Assembly: GCF_016919405.1 (NCBI RefSeq)
Contig: NZ_CP070353.1
Location: 4,088,504-4,152,503 of the forward strand
DNA: 64,000 nt
Source of the DNA: Ensifer sp. PDNC004
Lineage (GTDB): Bacteria > Pseudomonadota > Alphaproteobacteria > Rhizobiales > Rhizobiaceae
Direction of reading: 5' to 3'
Shown: positions 10,696 to 21,738 of the stretch, one piece after another
Layout of the letters: every line of letters starts with the position of its first letter
How positions within the stretch are numbered: the stretch's first letter is position 1
Notes under the pieces: model-generated
The model's database searches: none
The model's input: only the letters and a program-made list of their open reading frames with translations
Told to the model about the DNA's origin: nothing
Made by a program: the position numbers and the translations under genes

Positions 10696-11562
10696 CTATT
10701 TGCCCCGCATCGCCTCGATCAGGCCCGAGGCGTCGTCGCTGCCAAAGCCGGCGGCAAGGCGCTTTTTCGCCAGCCTTTCGATCGGCTCCATGAAAGCCGG
10801 ATCGATGCCCAGGCCGCGGCTTGCGGCGATGATGTTGGTGATTGCTACCGATTGCATCTGAAGGTTCGACATCACGTCGCGGGCGTGGTCGCCGCTGTCG
10901 ATCCGTTCGGCGTAATCGGGCAGCGCCGTCATCATCGCGGCAAGCCAGGGCTCGACCAGCGGCAGGAACTGCTTGGCGGTGAAACCGACCCTACCGGCGA
11001 GCGCGGTTGCGTGCAGATAGCCGCCGAAGAGACCGTACATCGCCGACAGCAAGGCGAGGTCGCTGACCGCGGCGAGAACAGGATCCTCGCCGAGATAGTG
11101 GCTTTGGCCGAAAGCAGCGAGTTGTTCCTCGGCATCCCTGAATGCAGCGCTGTCCCCACTATAGAGAACGAAGGCGTGCGGCGTGCCGATCATCGGCGGC
11201 GTTGCCATGATGCCGCCGTCGAGATAGCGCGCGCCAAGTCCACCAAGCCGGGCGGCGACCGCCCGGACTTCGTCCGGACGACCATTGGTGAGATTGACGA
11301 CTGTCTTGCCGGCAATGGCAGTGCCGACGTCCACCAGCGTCATTTCGACGGCGGTGTAGTCGGTGAGGCACAGGATGAGGATGTCGCCGGCCGCAATGGC
11401 CCCGGCGACCGTTGCTGCCCGGCGGGCGCCACGGGCAATGAGAGCGTCTGCCCGCGCCGGATTGCGGTTCCAGACGGTGATGGCATTGCCCGCATCGATG
11501 AGGGCGCCGGCAAGGGCTGCGCCCATGGCGCCGAGCCCGATGATCGAGATGGATCTGGACAT
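10696..11562 (-). CDS. NAD(P)-dependent oxidoreductase, imine reductase-like
   Basis: 288 aa beta-hydroxyacid dehydrogenase/imine reductase superfamily protein. The N-terminal Rossmann fold starts IIGLGAMGAALAGALIDAG and continues to VWNRNPARA, suggesting NADPH use (Arg after the second strand). The later DGGIMATPPMIG motif and the helical C-terminal domain (SDLALLSAMYGLFGGYLHA) fit imine reductase/reductive-aminase-like proteins better than hydroxyisobutyrate dehydrogenases, which would have the GxxGxGxxxK motif. It lies 24 bases downstream of the SDR gene on the same strand, so both probably form one operon. Confidence 0.8.
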   Translation of the reverse strand: MSRSISIIGLGAMGAALAGALIDAGNAITVWNRNPARADALIARGARRAATVAGAIAAGDILILCLTDYTAVEMTLVDVGTAIAGKTVVNLTNGRPDEVRAVAARLGGLGARYLDGGIMATPPMIGTPHAFVLYSGDSAAFRDAEEQLAAFGQSHYLGEDPVLAAVSDLALLSAMYGLFGGYLHATALAGRVGFTAKQFLPLVEPWLAAMMTALPDYAERIDSGDHARDVMSNLQMQSVAITNIIAASRGLGIDPAFMEPIERLAKKRLAAGFGSDDASGLIEAMRGK

Positions 11563-11586
11563 GTTGTCTCTCCGCTCCGGACCGCG

Positions 11587-12348
11587 TCAGGCGGCAGCCG
11601 ACAATTGCTGGCCAAGGCCACCATCGACGGTCAGGCGTGCGCCGGTGGTGAAGGTGGCGTCGAAGGCGAGGAACAGTACGGCGCGGGCGACTTCGTCCGC
11701 CGTGCCGTTGCGCCCCATCGGCGTGATCGCATCGCCGAGCGCCTTGAACTCGGCGCGCTCGGCGTCGGTGACGCCTGCCACGCCCTTGGTCGGCGTATCG
11801 ATGAAGCCGGGGCTGACCGAGTTCACCCTAATGCCGCGCGGCAGAAGCTCGGCGGCAAAGACGGAGGCAAACGAGATCAGCGCCGCCTTGCTGCCGCTAT
11901 AGACCGCCATTCCCGGATGGCCGCCGACATCGGCAACCGACGAGGTGAAGACGATCGAGCCGCCGTCGCGGATCAGAGGCGCCAGCCGCTGGACGGTGAA
12001 GAAGGCGCCCTTGGTGTTGATGGTAAACTGGCGATCGTAGGATGCTTCCGTCACCTGGTCGAAGGGCTCGAGCAGCGATGTGCCGGCGTTGACGTGCAGG
12101 AGGTCGATCGAGCCCAGCTTCTGCCCGACCGTCGCCCCGAGCACGGCGATCTCGCCGAGGTCGGCGATATCCGATTTTACCGCATGAACGCGGTCGCCGA
12201 AGCGCCGCTGGATCCGGGCGAGGTTCTCTTCGTTGTTTCCGGTCAGGAGCACCTCGGCGCCGCCGTTGACGAGACGCTCGACCGTCGCCAGGCCCATGCC
12301 ATGCGTGCCGCCGATGACCACGGCTTTCTTGTCTTGATAGATACCCAT
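11587..12348 (-). CDS. SDR family oxidoreductase
   Basis: 253 aa classical short-chain dehydrogenase. Cofactor motif is [12 protein letters not shown] (variant of TGxxxGxG), NAG appears as VNAG, the catalytic Ser is in [11 protein letters not shown] and YxxxK is present as YSGSK; the C-terminus has [11 protein letters not shown]. The ATG at 12348 follows GGAAGAGAGACA on the minus strand, while the longer frame to 12423 adds a non-family leader. The gene is divergent from the LysR regulator and upstream of an imine-reductase-like gene, which together suggest a regulated small-molecule catabolic or detoxification pair; substrate unknown. Confidence 0.9.
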   Translation of the reverse strand: MGIYQDKKAVVIGGTHGMGLATVERLVNGGAEVLLTGNNEENLARIQRRFGDRVHAVKSDIADLGEIAVLGATVGQKLGSIDLLHVNAGTSLLEPFDQVTEASYDRQFTINTKGAFFTVQRLAPLIRDGGSIVFTSSVADVGGHPGMAVYSGSKAALISFASVFAAELLPRGIRVNSVSPGFIDTPTKGVAGVTDAERAEFKALGDAITPMGRNGTADEVARAVLFLAFDATFTTGARLTVDGGLGQQLSAAA

Positions 12349-12419
12349 TGTCTCTCTTCCTTCGATATCAGGCTTCGATGAGGAAGAGATAATTTTATGG
12401 ACGATGTTGCGAAAGACGG

Positions 12420-12448
12420 GCAAATGTGGATGTATCGTTCACATTTGC
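12420..12448. promoter_or_regulatory. Putative LysR operator (9-base dyad)
   Basis: Perfect inverted repeat gcaaatgtg (12420-12428) / cacatttgc (12440-12448) with an 11-base centre, in the gap between the divergent SDR operon and the LysR gene. Arms, spacing and place fit a LysR-type recognition site that would control both directions. Confidence 0.6.
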
Positions 12449-12465
12449 AGACATTGGGGACCGTG

Positions 12466-13356
12466 ATGCGCAATCTCAACGACTTCATCGTCTTTGTCCA
12501 TGTGGTCGATCACAAGGGGTTCGCGCCGGCGGCGCGGGCGCTGAACGTACCGAAATCGACGCTGAGCAAGCGCGTGGCCGAGCTGGAAAAGACGCTTGGC
12601 GTCCGGCTGATCAACCGAACGTCGCGCCGCTTCGCCGTGACGGAGATCGGCGAGGATTTCTACCGGCATGCCTCGGCGATGTTGATAGAGGCGGAGGCGG
12701 CCGAAGCCATCGTCAAGGGCCGCCTTGCCGAGCCGAGCGGCACGGTCAGGATCACCGCCTCGGTGCCGACGGCACAGATGATGCTGGCCGGGCTGCTGCC
12801 GCCGCTGGCGAAGACCTATCCCAAGATGAAGGTGATGTTGCACGCGACGGACCGTTTCGTCGATGTGGTGCAGGAGGGCTTCGATATCGCTGTGCGCGAT
12901 CACTTCGCGCCGTTGCCCGATTCCGGCATGGTACAGCGGCGGGTGGCAACGGATGCGATCCTCCTGGTGGCAGCGCCGGCCTATCTGGAAAGCAGCGGGC
13001 ATCCGCGCGAGCCCAGCGACCTTTCGCGTCACGACGGGCTGCTCGCCTCGTTGAGTGCAGAGGGATGGACGATGCGCAACGATGCGGGCGTGGTCGTCAG
13101 GGTTCGGCCAATGCCGCGGTTCCTCGCGGACGAATCCAACGTGTTGCTCGAGGCTGCCGTCTCCGGTCTTGGCATCACGGCGTTGCCGAGAAAGATCTGT
13201 CGGGCGGCAATCGAAGCCGGAAGTCTGGTGCGCGTGCTTGCGGACTGGGAGGCCGGCAGCGTGACGACGACGCTGTTGATGCCGCACCGGCGTGGGCAAC
13301 TGCCGTCGGTCCGCGCCGTCGTCGACTTCATCGTCGCGCATCTGCAGGAAGGGTGA
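12466..13356 (+). CDS. LysR family transcriptional regulator
   Basis: 296 aa regulator. N-terminal winged HTH is clear (LNDFIVFVHVVDHKGFAPAA then VPKSTLSKRVAELEKTLGVRL, NRTSRRFAVTEIG), followed by a substrate-binding-type effector domain (SGTVRITASVPTAQMML onwards). I chose ATG 12466 because MRNLNDFIVFVHVV is the normal LysR beginning; the open frame extends to 12397, through the operator-like dyad. Divergent position next to the SDR/imine-reductase pair strongly suggests that it controls that operon and itself; its inducer is unknown. Confidence 0.9.
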   Translation: MRNLNDFIVFVHVVDHKGFAPAARALNVPKSTLSKRVAELEKTLGVRLINRTSRRFAVTEIGEDFYRHASAMLIEAEAAEAIVKGRLAEPSGTVRITASVPTAQMMLAGLLPPLAKTYPKMKVMLHATDRFVDVVQEGFDIAVRDHFAPLPDSGMVQRRVATDAILLVAAPAYLESSGHPREPSDLSRHDGLLASLSAEGWTMRNDAGVVVRVRPMPRFLADESNVLLEAAVSGLGITALPRKICRAAIEAGSLVRVLADWEAGSVTTTLLMPHRRGQLPSVRAVVDFIVAHLQEG

Positions 13357-13389
13357 GCTCGGCGGCAACGAAGGCGCACGCTCGAAAAG

Positions 13390-13416
13390 AAAAGGCCCGC
13401 TCTAAGCGGGCCCTGG
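13390..13416 (-). terminator. Intrinsic terminator of carA
   Basis: Stem ggcccgc (13394-13400) / gcgggcc (13406-13412), loop tctaa. On the minus strand it is followed by TTTTCTTTTC and lies about 25 bases past the carA stop; it can also end the convergent LysR transcript. Confidence 0.8.
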
Positions 13417-13437
13417 AAGCTTGTCTCGATCGGTCGC

Positions 13438-14643
13438 TCAGCGTTCGGCGAGGGCCGGTTCGCCCTTCTTCTCGCGCACGAGGTTCATGAAGCGGCGGAA
13501 GAGGTAGTGGCTGTCCTGTGGGCCGGGGGAGGCTTCCGGGTGGTGCTGGACCGAGAACACCGGCCTGCCGGCGACGCGCAGGCCGCAATTGGTGCCGTCG
13601 AAGAGCGAAATGTGAGTCTCATCAACACCCTGTGGCAGCGACTTCGAATCGACCGCGAAGCCGTGGTTCATCGAGACGATCTCGACCTTGCCCGTGGTGT
13701 GGTCCTTGACCGGGTGGTTGGCGCCGTGGTGGCCCTGGTGCATCTTCTCGGTCTTGCCGCCGAGTGCCAGCGCCAGCATCTGGTGGCCGAGGCAGATGCC
13801 AAAGAGCGGAATGTCGGTCTTCAAGAGGTCCTGGATGACCGGCACGGCGTATTTCCCGGTTGCTGCCGGGTCGCCGGGGCCGTTCGACAGGAAAATGCCG
13901 TCCGGCTTCTGCGCCAGAACTTCGTCGGCACTGGTCGTGGCGGGCATGACCGTGACGCGGGCATTGAGGCCGGCAAAGAGGCGCAGGATGTTGCGCTTCA
14001 CGCCGTAGTCGAGCGCAACGATGTGGTAGGCCGCGTCGGTTTCGCCGAGCGTCGAATAGCCTTCGTTCCAGACCCAGGGCTGCTCGTCCCAGCGCGACGA
14101 CTGGCCGGAGGTCGCGACCTTGGCGAGGTCGAGGCCTTCAAGGCCGCTCCAGGCCTTGGCTTCGGCCTTCAGCGTGTCGATATCAAAGACGCCCGAGGGA
14201 TCGTGGGCGATGACGGCGTTCGGCATGCCGTTTTCGCGGATCCAGGCGGTGAGCGCGCGGGTGTCGATGCCGCAAAGGCCGATGATGCCGCGGGCCTTCA
14301 GCCAGACGTCGAGGTGCTTGGCGGCGCGGTAGTTCGACGGCTCGGTGATGTCGGCCTTGAAGATGACGCCGACCGCGCCGTGGCGTGCTGCCGGCGTCAG
14401 GTCTTCGATGTCTTCGTCATTGGCGCCGACGTTGCCGATGTGCGGGAAGGTGAAGGTGACGATCTGGCCGAGATAGGAGGGGTCCGTGAGGATTTCCTGG
14501 TAGCCGGTCAACGCCGTGTTGAAGCAGACTTCCGCCTGCACCTTGCCGGTCGCGCCGATGCCCTTGCCCTCGATCACGGTGCCGTCGGCCAGAACGAGCA
14601 GTGCGGTTGGTTTTTCAGTGGTCCATGCGGGTGTCGCGGTCAT
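13438..14643 (-). CDS. carA: Carbamoyl-phosphate synthase small subunit
   Basis: 401 aa glutaminase subunit of carbamoyl-phosphate synthetase, which supplies ammonia to CarB for arginine and pyrimidine synthesis. The N-terminal CPSase domain contains GKGIGATGKVQAEVCFNT and GYQEILTDPSYLGQIV; the C-terminal class I amidotransferase domain has the nucleophile Cys in LFGICLGHQMLALA and the His-Glu pair in VQHHPEASPGP. The length agrees with rhizobial CarA. carB is not in the window. Confidence 0.97.
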   Translation of the reverse strand: MTATPAWTTEKPTALLVLADGTVIEGKGIGATGKVQAEVCFNTALTGYQEILTDPSYLGQIVTFTFPHIGNVGANDEDIEDLTPAARHGAVGVIFKADITEPSNYRAAKHLDVWLKARGIIGLCGIDTRALTAWIRENGMPNAVIAHDPSGVFDIDTLKAEAKAWSGLEGLDLAKVATSGQSSRWDEQPWVWNEGYSTLGETDAAYHIVALDYGVKRNILRLFAGLNARVTVMPATTSADEVLAQKPDGIFLSNGPGDPAATGKYAVPVIQDLLKTDIPLFGICLGHQMLALALGGKTEKMHQGHHGANHPVKDHTTGKVEIVSMNHGFAVDSKSLPQGVDETHISLFDGTNCGLRVAGRPVFSVQHHPEASPGPQDSHYLFRRFMNLVREKKGEPALAER

Positions 14644-14971
14644 CGTTCCTATCCCGTTGCGGCGTGGAGCGCGGGGGCTTGAAAGCCCGGCAGTCGATCG
14701 CCATTTCTTTGCTCAGGCATGGACGCGCGGAGACCCCGCGGAAAAGTGCTCTCATGCCGATGTTGTGCAGGTGCGGGAAAATACCCAAAGCGCTTAACCG
14801 GGTCAACCAGCCGCTGTGAATTGTCTGGAAATAAAATTCCTTATAATTCAAGCGGTTGCGTATTCCGTTTGATTGCACCTGTCACACTGGTTTAAGACGA
14901 CGACAACAATAATGGTTTCGAACCGGTTCCGGGCAGAGCACCGCGGGCCGGTTTCGACATGGAGTATAGAC
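14644..14971. promoter_or_regulatory. Divergent carA / yqeY-type promoter region
   Basis: About 330 bases between divergent genes. A plus-strand TATAAT at 14842-14847 lies 15 bases after ttgtct (14821-14826), a possible sigma-70-like promoter with short spacing for the GatB/YqeY gene. No attenuator-like peptide or hairpin for carA was recognised. Confidence 0.4.
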
Positions 14972-15421
14972 ATGCGCGACCTGTTCGCTGACGCACTGAA
15001 GGAAGCCCTCAAAGCCAAGGACGCACGGCGTACCTCGACCGTGCGGCTGATCCAGGCGGCGATCAAGGATCGGGACATTGCCAATCGGGGCCTCGGCAAG
15101 GACCCGGTCAGCGATGACGACATCCTGCAGATCCTCGCCAAGATGATCAAGCAGCGCGAAGAATCGGCTCGTATCTACGACGACGCCGGCCGGCCGGAGC
15201 TTGCCGCGCAGGAGCGTGAGGAAATCGTCATCATCAATCGGTTCCTGCCGGCCCAGCTTCCGGAAGCCAGGGTGAAGGAACTCTGCGCCTCGGTCATCGC
15301 CGAAACCGGCGCACATGGCCTGCGCGACATGGGCAAGTGCATGAACGTGCTCAAGGAGCGCTATCCCGGCCAGATGGACTTCGCCAAGGCCTCGGGCCTG
15401 GTGAAGGAACTGCTCAAGTAG
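14972..15421 (+). CDS. GatB/YqeY domain-containing protein
   Basis: 149 aa stand-alone GatB/YqeY-like domain, resembling the tRNA-binding tail of GatB. Conserved features: N-terminal MRDLFADALKEALKAKD, RTSTVRLIQAAIKDRDI, the long helix KMIKQREESARIYDDAGR, EREEIVIINRFLPAQL and the C-terminal DFAKASGLVKELL. Its role in amidotransferase-type tRNA metabolism is inferred from family similarity only. The ATG at 14972 is preceded by ggag at 14961. In Rhizobiales this gene often sits between carA and dnaG as here. Confidence 0.9.
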   Translation: MRDLFADALKEALKAKDARRTSTVRLIQAAIKDRDIANRGLGKDPVSDDDILQILAKMIKQREESARIYDDAGRPELAAQEREEIVIINRFLPAQLPEARVKELCASVIAETGAHGLRDMGKCMNVLKERYPGQMDFAKASGLVKELLK

Positions 15422-15427
15422 CTCCGC

Positions 15428-16333
15428 TCAAGTGAGTGCCGGCGCCCGTCGCGATAGGACGGGCGTCGCCATCTCGGCTCTCGCCGGAAACGTCGCCTCG
15501 AATGCGCGATCGATCAGGGCGAACTTCTCCGCCTGGTAATCCCAGTATTCGCGAATGAAGGCTTTCGACAGCCAGACCGCGCCGCGACCGGGCGTCCGCT
15601 CCCACCCCATATTTCCCAAAAGCGCTGCCTTGTCGAAGATCCGCTTGAGGTGGGTCTTGGAGATGATGAAGCGTTCGCTGAGATCGCTCGGCGAAACCGG
15701 CCCAATCGCGTGGCGTGCCGCCTCGGGGTCGAAGTCGCCGATGCGCGAGAAGAGATCGTCCATCACCACGCCGCCGGAATTGACCCAGGTGAAGAGGTCG
15801 AAGGTCGGGCCTGGACGACGGACCGTGTCGTTGCCGACGAGCGCTTGGGCGACCGCGGCCTGCAGCCGCCCGAACCGGTGCTGCTCTTCGTTGAGCCGCG
15901 CCAGCCGCGACTGGCCGTCGGAGGAGTCGAGGATGGCCAGATGGGACTGCATCCATTTCCAGACATAGTCGAGTGCCGCCTCGGTAGGCTCCAGCGGCCG
16001 GCTGCGTTTGTCCGGCTGCACCGTGATGTAGCGGGCGAAGCGGTAGGCGACCATTTCCTGCACGAAGGATGCTGCGGTGTTGCGGCTGGCGATCCCGTGC
16101 ATGACGGCATAGTTGATGAAACGGCCGCTGTAGAGACCGCTCGAGGGATCATCCGGATCGCGGTCGTGATAGAGCGCAAGGCCGGATTGGGCCATCAGCC
16201 AGCGTTGCTGCGAGGCAAAGATCGAGGCGAGCCGTGGGTTTGCCGCATACATCTCCACCATGCCGCGCGCATAGCTCAGCACCGCGCTGAAGAAAGCCGG
16301 ACTGGAGGCGAGCACTTTGACGGAAACGGCCAT
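15428..16333 (-). CDS. Conserved hypothetical protein, HTH-like C-terminal part
   Basis: 301 aa from ATG 16333, or 316 aa from TTG 16378; neither has a strong ribosome binding site. I do not recognise a named family. The protein is mostly helical without signal or membrane segment. Residues in the last third (SPSDLSERFIISKTHLKRI followed by GNMGWERTPGRGAVWLS) read like a winged helix-turn-helix, so a DNA-binding role is possible. It lies between convergent yqeY and divergent dnaG, and its good codon pattern supports a true gene. Confidence 0.7.
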   Translation of the reverse strand: MAVSVKVLASSPAFFSAVLSYARGMVEMYAANPRLASIFASQQRWLMAQSGLALYHDRDPDDPSSGLYSGRFINYAVMHGIASRNTAASFVQEMVAYRFARYITVQPDKRSRPLEPTEAALDYVWKWMQSHLAILDSSDGQSRLARLNEEQHRFGRLQAAVAQALVGNDTVRRPGPTFDLFTWVNSGGVVMDDLFSRIGDFDPEAARHAIGPVSPSDLSERFIISKTHLKRIFDKAALLGNMGWERTPGRGAVWLSKAFIREYWDYQAEKFALIDRAFEATFPARAEMATPVLSRRAPALT

Positions 16334-16548
16334 GGCAAGTGATCCAATTCGAGACGGCGAATTGATCCTTTTCGTCAAAGGGGTGTCAAGCGCTACTTTT
16401 GGTCCTTAGAAAATATTCATACACAACTTTTGATTGGTGATTCGGTGTGCGATTCCCGTTTCGCTCCTGTGAATAGCGTGCAAGCAGGATCACCGTTGTA
16501 GCGCCCGCCGGCCATGCCGCCTATATGGAGGATCGACCAGAGGTATCC

Positions 16549-18561
16549 ATGCGCTTTTCACAGTCCTTTCTTGACGAGATACGCGATCGCGTTCCGATTT
16601 CGGACGTGATTGCCAAGCGCGTTACCTGGGACCGGCGCAAGACCAACGTCTCGCGCGGCGATTATTGGGCCTGCTGCCCCTTTCACGGTGAGAAATCGCC
16701 GAGCTTTCACTGCGAGGACCGCAAGGGCCGCTACCATTGCTTCGGCTGCGGTGTCTCGGGCGACCATTTCCGTTTTCTCACCGATCTCGAAGGCCTGAGC
16801 TTTCCGGAAGCCGTACAGCAGGTCGCCGACATGGCGGGCGTTGCCATGCCGCAGCCGGATCCGCAGGCCGAGCGCCGGGAGAAGGAACGCACGAGCCTGC
16901 TCGACGTGATGGAAATGGCGGCCGCGTATTTCGAGGACCAGCTTCAGACGGCGGGTGGCGCCAAGGCGCGCGCCTATCTGCGCGAGCGCGGGCTTACGGG
17001 GCGCACGATCGAGACCTTCCGTTTGGGCTACGCGCCCGACAGCCGCAATGCGCTCAAGGAACATCTCGCCGGCAAGGGCGTCGCCAAGGAGCAGATCGAG
17101 GCTTGCGGCCTCGTGGTGCACGGGCCGGACGTGCCGGTTTCCTACGACCGGTTCCGCGACCGCATCATGTTCCCGATCCTGTCGTCGCGCGAAAAGGTCA
17201 TCGCGTTCGGTGGTCGGGCCATGTCACCGGACGCGCCGGCCAAGTACCTCAATTCCAACGAGACGGAGCTCTTCCACAAGGGCAACGTTCTCTACAATTT
17301 CGCCCGCGCGCGCCGTGCTTCGCAAGGCGGCGCCCGCGACCCCGGCGGCGACGATGCGGCCGCAACGATCATCGCCGTCGAAGGCTATATGGACGTGATC
17401 GCGCTGCACCAGGCAGGTGTCGAAAACGCCGTGGCACCGCTCGGCACGGCGCTCACCGAAAACCAGCTCGATCTCTTGTGGAAGATGACGTCGCAGCCGG
17501 TGCTCTGCTTCGACGGCGACGGGGCGGGCATTCGCGCCGCCAACCGCGGCGTCGACCTGGCGCTGCCGCACTTGAAGCCCGGCCGCTCGGTCCGCTTCGC
17601 CATGCTTCCCGACGGCAAGGATCCCGACGATCTCGTGCGCCAGGAGGGCCGCGGGCCCTTCGACAAGGTGCTCGCCAATGCCCGTTCGCTCGCCGAGATG
17701 GTCTGGCAGCGCGAGGTCCAGGGCGGTGCCTTCGATACGCCGGAAAAGCGCGCCGAGCTCGAAGCGCGGCTGAAGCAGGTGACATCCGTGATCGCCGATG
17801 AAAGCGTGCGCCGGCACTATGGCCAGGACATGCGCGACCGGTTGCACGCCTTCCTGCAATCCTCGGGGTCAGGGCGGGGCGAGCGGCGTCCCTTCGAACG
17901 TGGCGGCCGGCAGGGCGGCGGCGGCGGAGCGCGTGGCGCCGGTCAGGCACGGGGACCGAATGCGAGCGGGCCGACGGCGATCTCCGATCGGCTGGCGCGT
18001 TCGACGCTGGTCAGCGGACAACAGGTGGCCCCGCTTCTGAGAGAGAGCGTGCTGGCGCTTACGATCGTCAACCACCCGCAATTGCTGTTCGACGAGTATG
18101 ACGAGATCTCGACGATCGAGTTCGATCACCGCGAGTTGCAGCGCTGCTGGGCGGCGGTGTTGAATGCTGCGGCCGCGCAGGGGCCACGGCTCAACCGCGA
18201 CGATCTGCTCGAACAGTTGCAGGGCGAGGGGTTTGGCGCGCTGATCGGCGCGATCGACCAGCAGATCCGCTATGCCAGGCTCTGGACGGCGACGACGGCG
18301 GCTGCGCCTGAGGACGCCCGCGAAGGCTATCTGCAGGCGCTGGCGCTGCACCAACGCTCGAAGGCGTTGCATTGGCAGGTGCGCGAGCTTGAGCGTGAAC
18401 TGGCCTATGCGACCGAGGAGGGTGACCTCGAAGCGGTGCCGCAGTTGCTGCGGACGCTTCAGGAGGTGCAGCACGAAGTGACGCGGCTTGAAAACCAGGA
18501 AGCGATCATCGAGGGCTTCGGCGTGCTGTCAGGCCGCGTGAAGGGGCCGGCGGCGCGCTAG
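16549..18561 (+). CDS. dnaG: DNA primase
   Basis: 670 aa replicative primase that makes RNA primers at the fork with DnaB. N-terminal CHC2 zinc ribbon: CPFHGEKSPSFH and YHCFGCGVSGDHF; then the RNA polymerase core with the TOPRIM acidic residues in VEGYMDVIALHQAG and DGDGAGIRAANRG. A Gly/Arg-rich linker (about residues 440-480) leads to the C-terminal helicase-interacting region, which is divergent as usual in alphaproteobacteria. ATG 16549 is chosen over the upstream frame because MRFSQSFLDEIRDRVPISDVI is the family start. Confidence 0.97.
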   Translation: MRFSQSFLDEIRDRVPISDVIAKRVTWDRRKTNVSRGDYWACCPFHGEKSPSFHCEDRKGRYHCFGCGVSGDHFRFLTDLEGLSFPEAVQQVADMAGVAMPQPDPQAERREKERTSLLDVMEMAAAYFEDQLQTAGGAKARAYLRERGLTGRTIETFRLGYAPDSRNALKEHLAGKGVAKEQIEACGLVVHGPDVPVSYDRFRDRIMFPILSSREKVIAFGGRAMSPDAPAKYLNSNETELFHKGNVLYNFARARRASQGGARDPGGDDAAATIIAVEGYMDVIALHQAGVENAVAPLGTALTENQLDLLWKMTSQPVLCFDGDGAGIRAANRGVDLALPHLKPGRSVRFAMLPDGKDPDDLVRQEGRGPFDKVLANARSLAEMVWQREVQGGAFDTPEKRAELEARLKQVTSVIADESVRRHYGQDMRDRLHAFLQSSGSGRGERRPFERGGRQGGGGGARGAGQARGPNASGPTAISDRLARSTLVSGQQVAPLLRESVLALTIVNHPQLLFDEYDEISTIEFDHRELQRCWAAVLNAAAAQGPRLNRDDLLEQLQGEGFGALIGAIDQQIRYARLWTATTAAAPEDAREGYLQALALHQRSKALHWQVRELERELAYATEEGDLEAVPQLLRTLQEVQHEVTRLENQEAIIEGFGVLSGRVKGPAAR

Positions 18562-18619
18562 GTGCTCGAATTTTTCGGCCGGCACGGCGAAAGCAGGCTT
18601 GCTCTCGACGAGGTCTCGA

Positions 18620-19459
18620 CTATTCGCGCCAATGTTCGGCCACCCACGGCGATGGGCGAATGTAGTGGCGCAGGTAGCGAAACGCATTCTTCTCGTAACG
18701 GTCGGATGCAAACAGCCCGAGGATATGGCCGAGCGGCGTGGAGACCTTGTCCTTCTTGCCGAAGCGCCCCTCGATCGCATGCTGCGGCAGGATGTTGCGC
18801 GGGAATAGCACGACGCGTGCGTCCTTCGGCAGGCGCGGCGCCAGGAAGTAGTTGAGCGGAAACGGCCGGCGGCAGTCCTGCCGGAAATGCAAGACCCAGC
18901 GGCGGGGAAAGAGTTTGGCTCCGCCCGGCGCATTGCGCGTGACGAAGCGCTGCTCGAAACGGTACTCGTCGGCAATGCCTTGCGGGTCGGCGCGGAACCT
19001 CTCCTGCAATGGCACCAGCTTTCCGACCGGAAAGCGGAAAATCGAGGTCTGGCCGAGGCGCTCGAACGGCGTCGTCTGGTTGCGGGCGAGGATGACGTCG
19101 TCCGGTTCCCCCTGCTCGAAGAAACCATCGAGCGATCCGACGATGACCAGGTCGAGGTCCAGGAACAGGACGGGGCCCTTGAGATTGCCAAGCTTCGGCC
19201 CCCAAAGCCGCGACTTCTGCCAGATGCCGGGCGTGTTCTTAGGCATTTCGCCGATGTCCAGCGGCGGCAGGTCCTCGCAGAGAATTTCCGGACGCAACCC
19301 TTCGAAATTGTCGTTGAAGCAGGTGAAGGTGAAGGGTGGGGTGATGTTGCGCGCCACCATGGCGTAGAGCCGGTTGATGAACGGTGCGCCGTACTTCGTA
19401 CCCCAGTTGATGCAAATGACCTGCTTGACGCCGCCGCTCGCCGCGAGAATGTTCGCCAT
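18620..19459 (-). CDS. Glycosyltransferase-like protein
   Basis: 279 aa protein that begins with VKQVICINWGTKYGAPFINRLYAMV and carries VLFLDLDLVIVGSLD, a DxD-containing element typical of nucleotide-sugar-dependent transferases (GT-A fold, GT8-like). FRQDC and PLNYFLAPRLP follow. No signal peptide is seen, so a cytoplasmic or peripheral transferase in polysaccharide or lipopolysaccharide synthesis is inferred; donor and acceptor are unknown. ATG 19459 is preceded by AGGAAGTCACC on the minus strand. Confidence 0.72.
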   Translation of the reverse strand: MANILAASGGVKQVICINWGTKYGAPFINRLYAMVARNITPPFTFTCFNDNFEGLRPEILCEDLPPLDIGEMPKNTPGIWQKSRLWGPKLGNLKGPVLFLDLDLVIVGSLDGFFEQGEPDDVILARNQTTPFERLGQTSIFRFPVGKLVPLQERFRADPQGIADEYRFEQRFVTRNAPGGAKLFPRRWVLHFRQDCRRPFPLNYFLAPRLPKDARVVLFPRNILPQHAIEGRFGKKDKVSTPLGHILGLFASDRYEKNAFRYLRHYIRPSPWVAEHWRE

Positions 19460-19657
19460 GGTGACTTCCTGATTTTTGCGGGTCACTAAAGTACTGATGT
19501 GTTATCAAGGTCAAGCTGGCAAACCGGGCAATCCCCGATGAAGCGCAGCAGGGCCTTCGGGGAAAAACAGACCTTGTCTCTTCAGTTGCGGCAAGGGCTA
19601 TGGCATTGCCTGCGCATGTGGCCATGATGGCCTAAGCTGATTCCCGAAGGAGATGTG

Positions 19658-21535
<1,878 letters not shown>

Positions 21536-21738
21536 TGGCGGTCGCCCTCGCGGTTCTCTGTCGTCGGAAAATGTCTGCGCCGAAGCACTTGGCGACACAT
21601 TATTTCCGTCGCACCATCGCAGCGTGAAATGCCCTGTCGTTTTTACGCTGGATCCGGCCGAGCGCCGGATTTTGCTGCAAGTCAAAAGCCGTCATGATAC
21701 TCGTCAGCCACGCGATGTTTTCTTGAAGCGAGAGCGCC

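Noticed and set aside
10423..12381. 652 aa plus-strand frame across the imine reductase and SDR genes
   Set aside because: Runs antisense through two recognised enzymes and their gap, without start signals.
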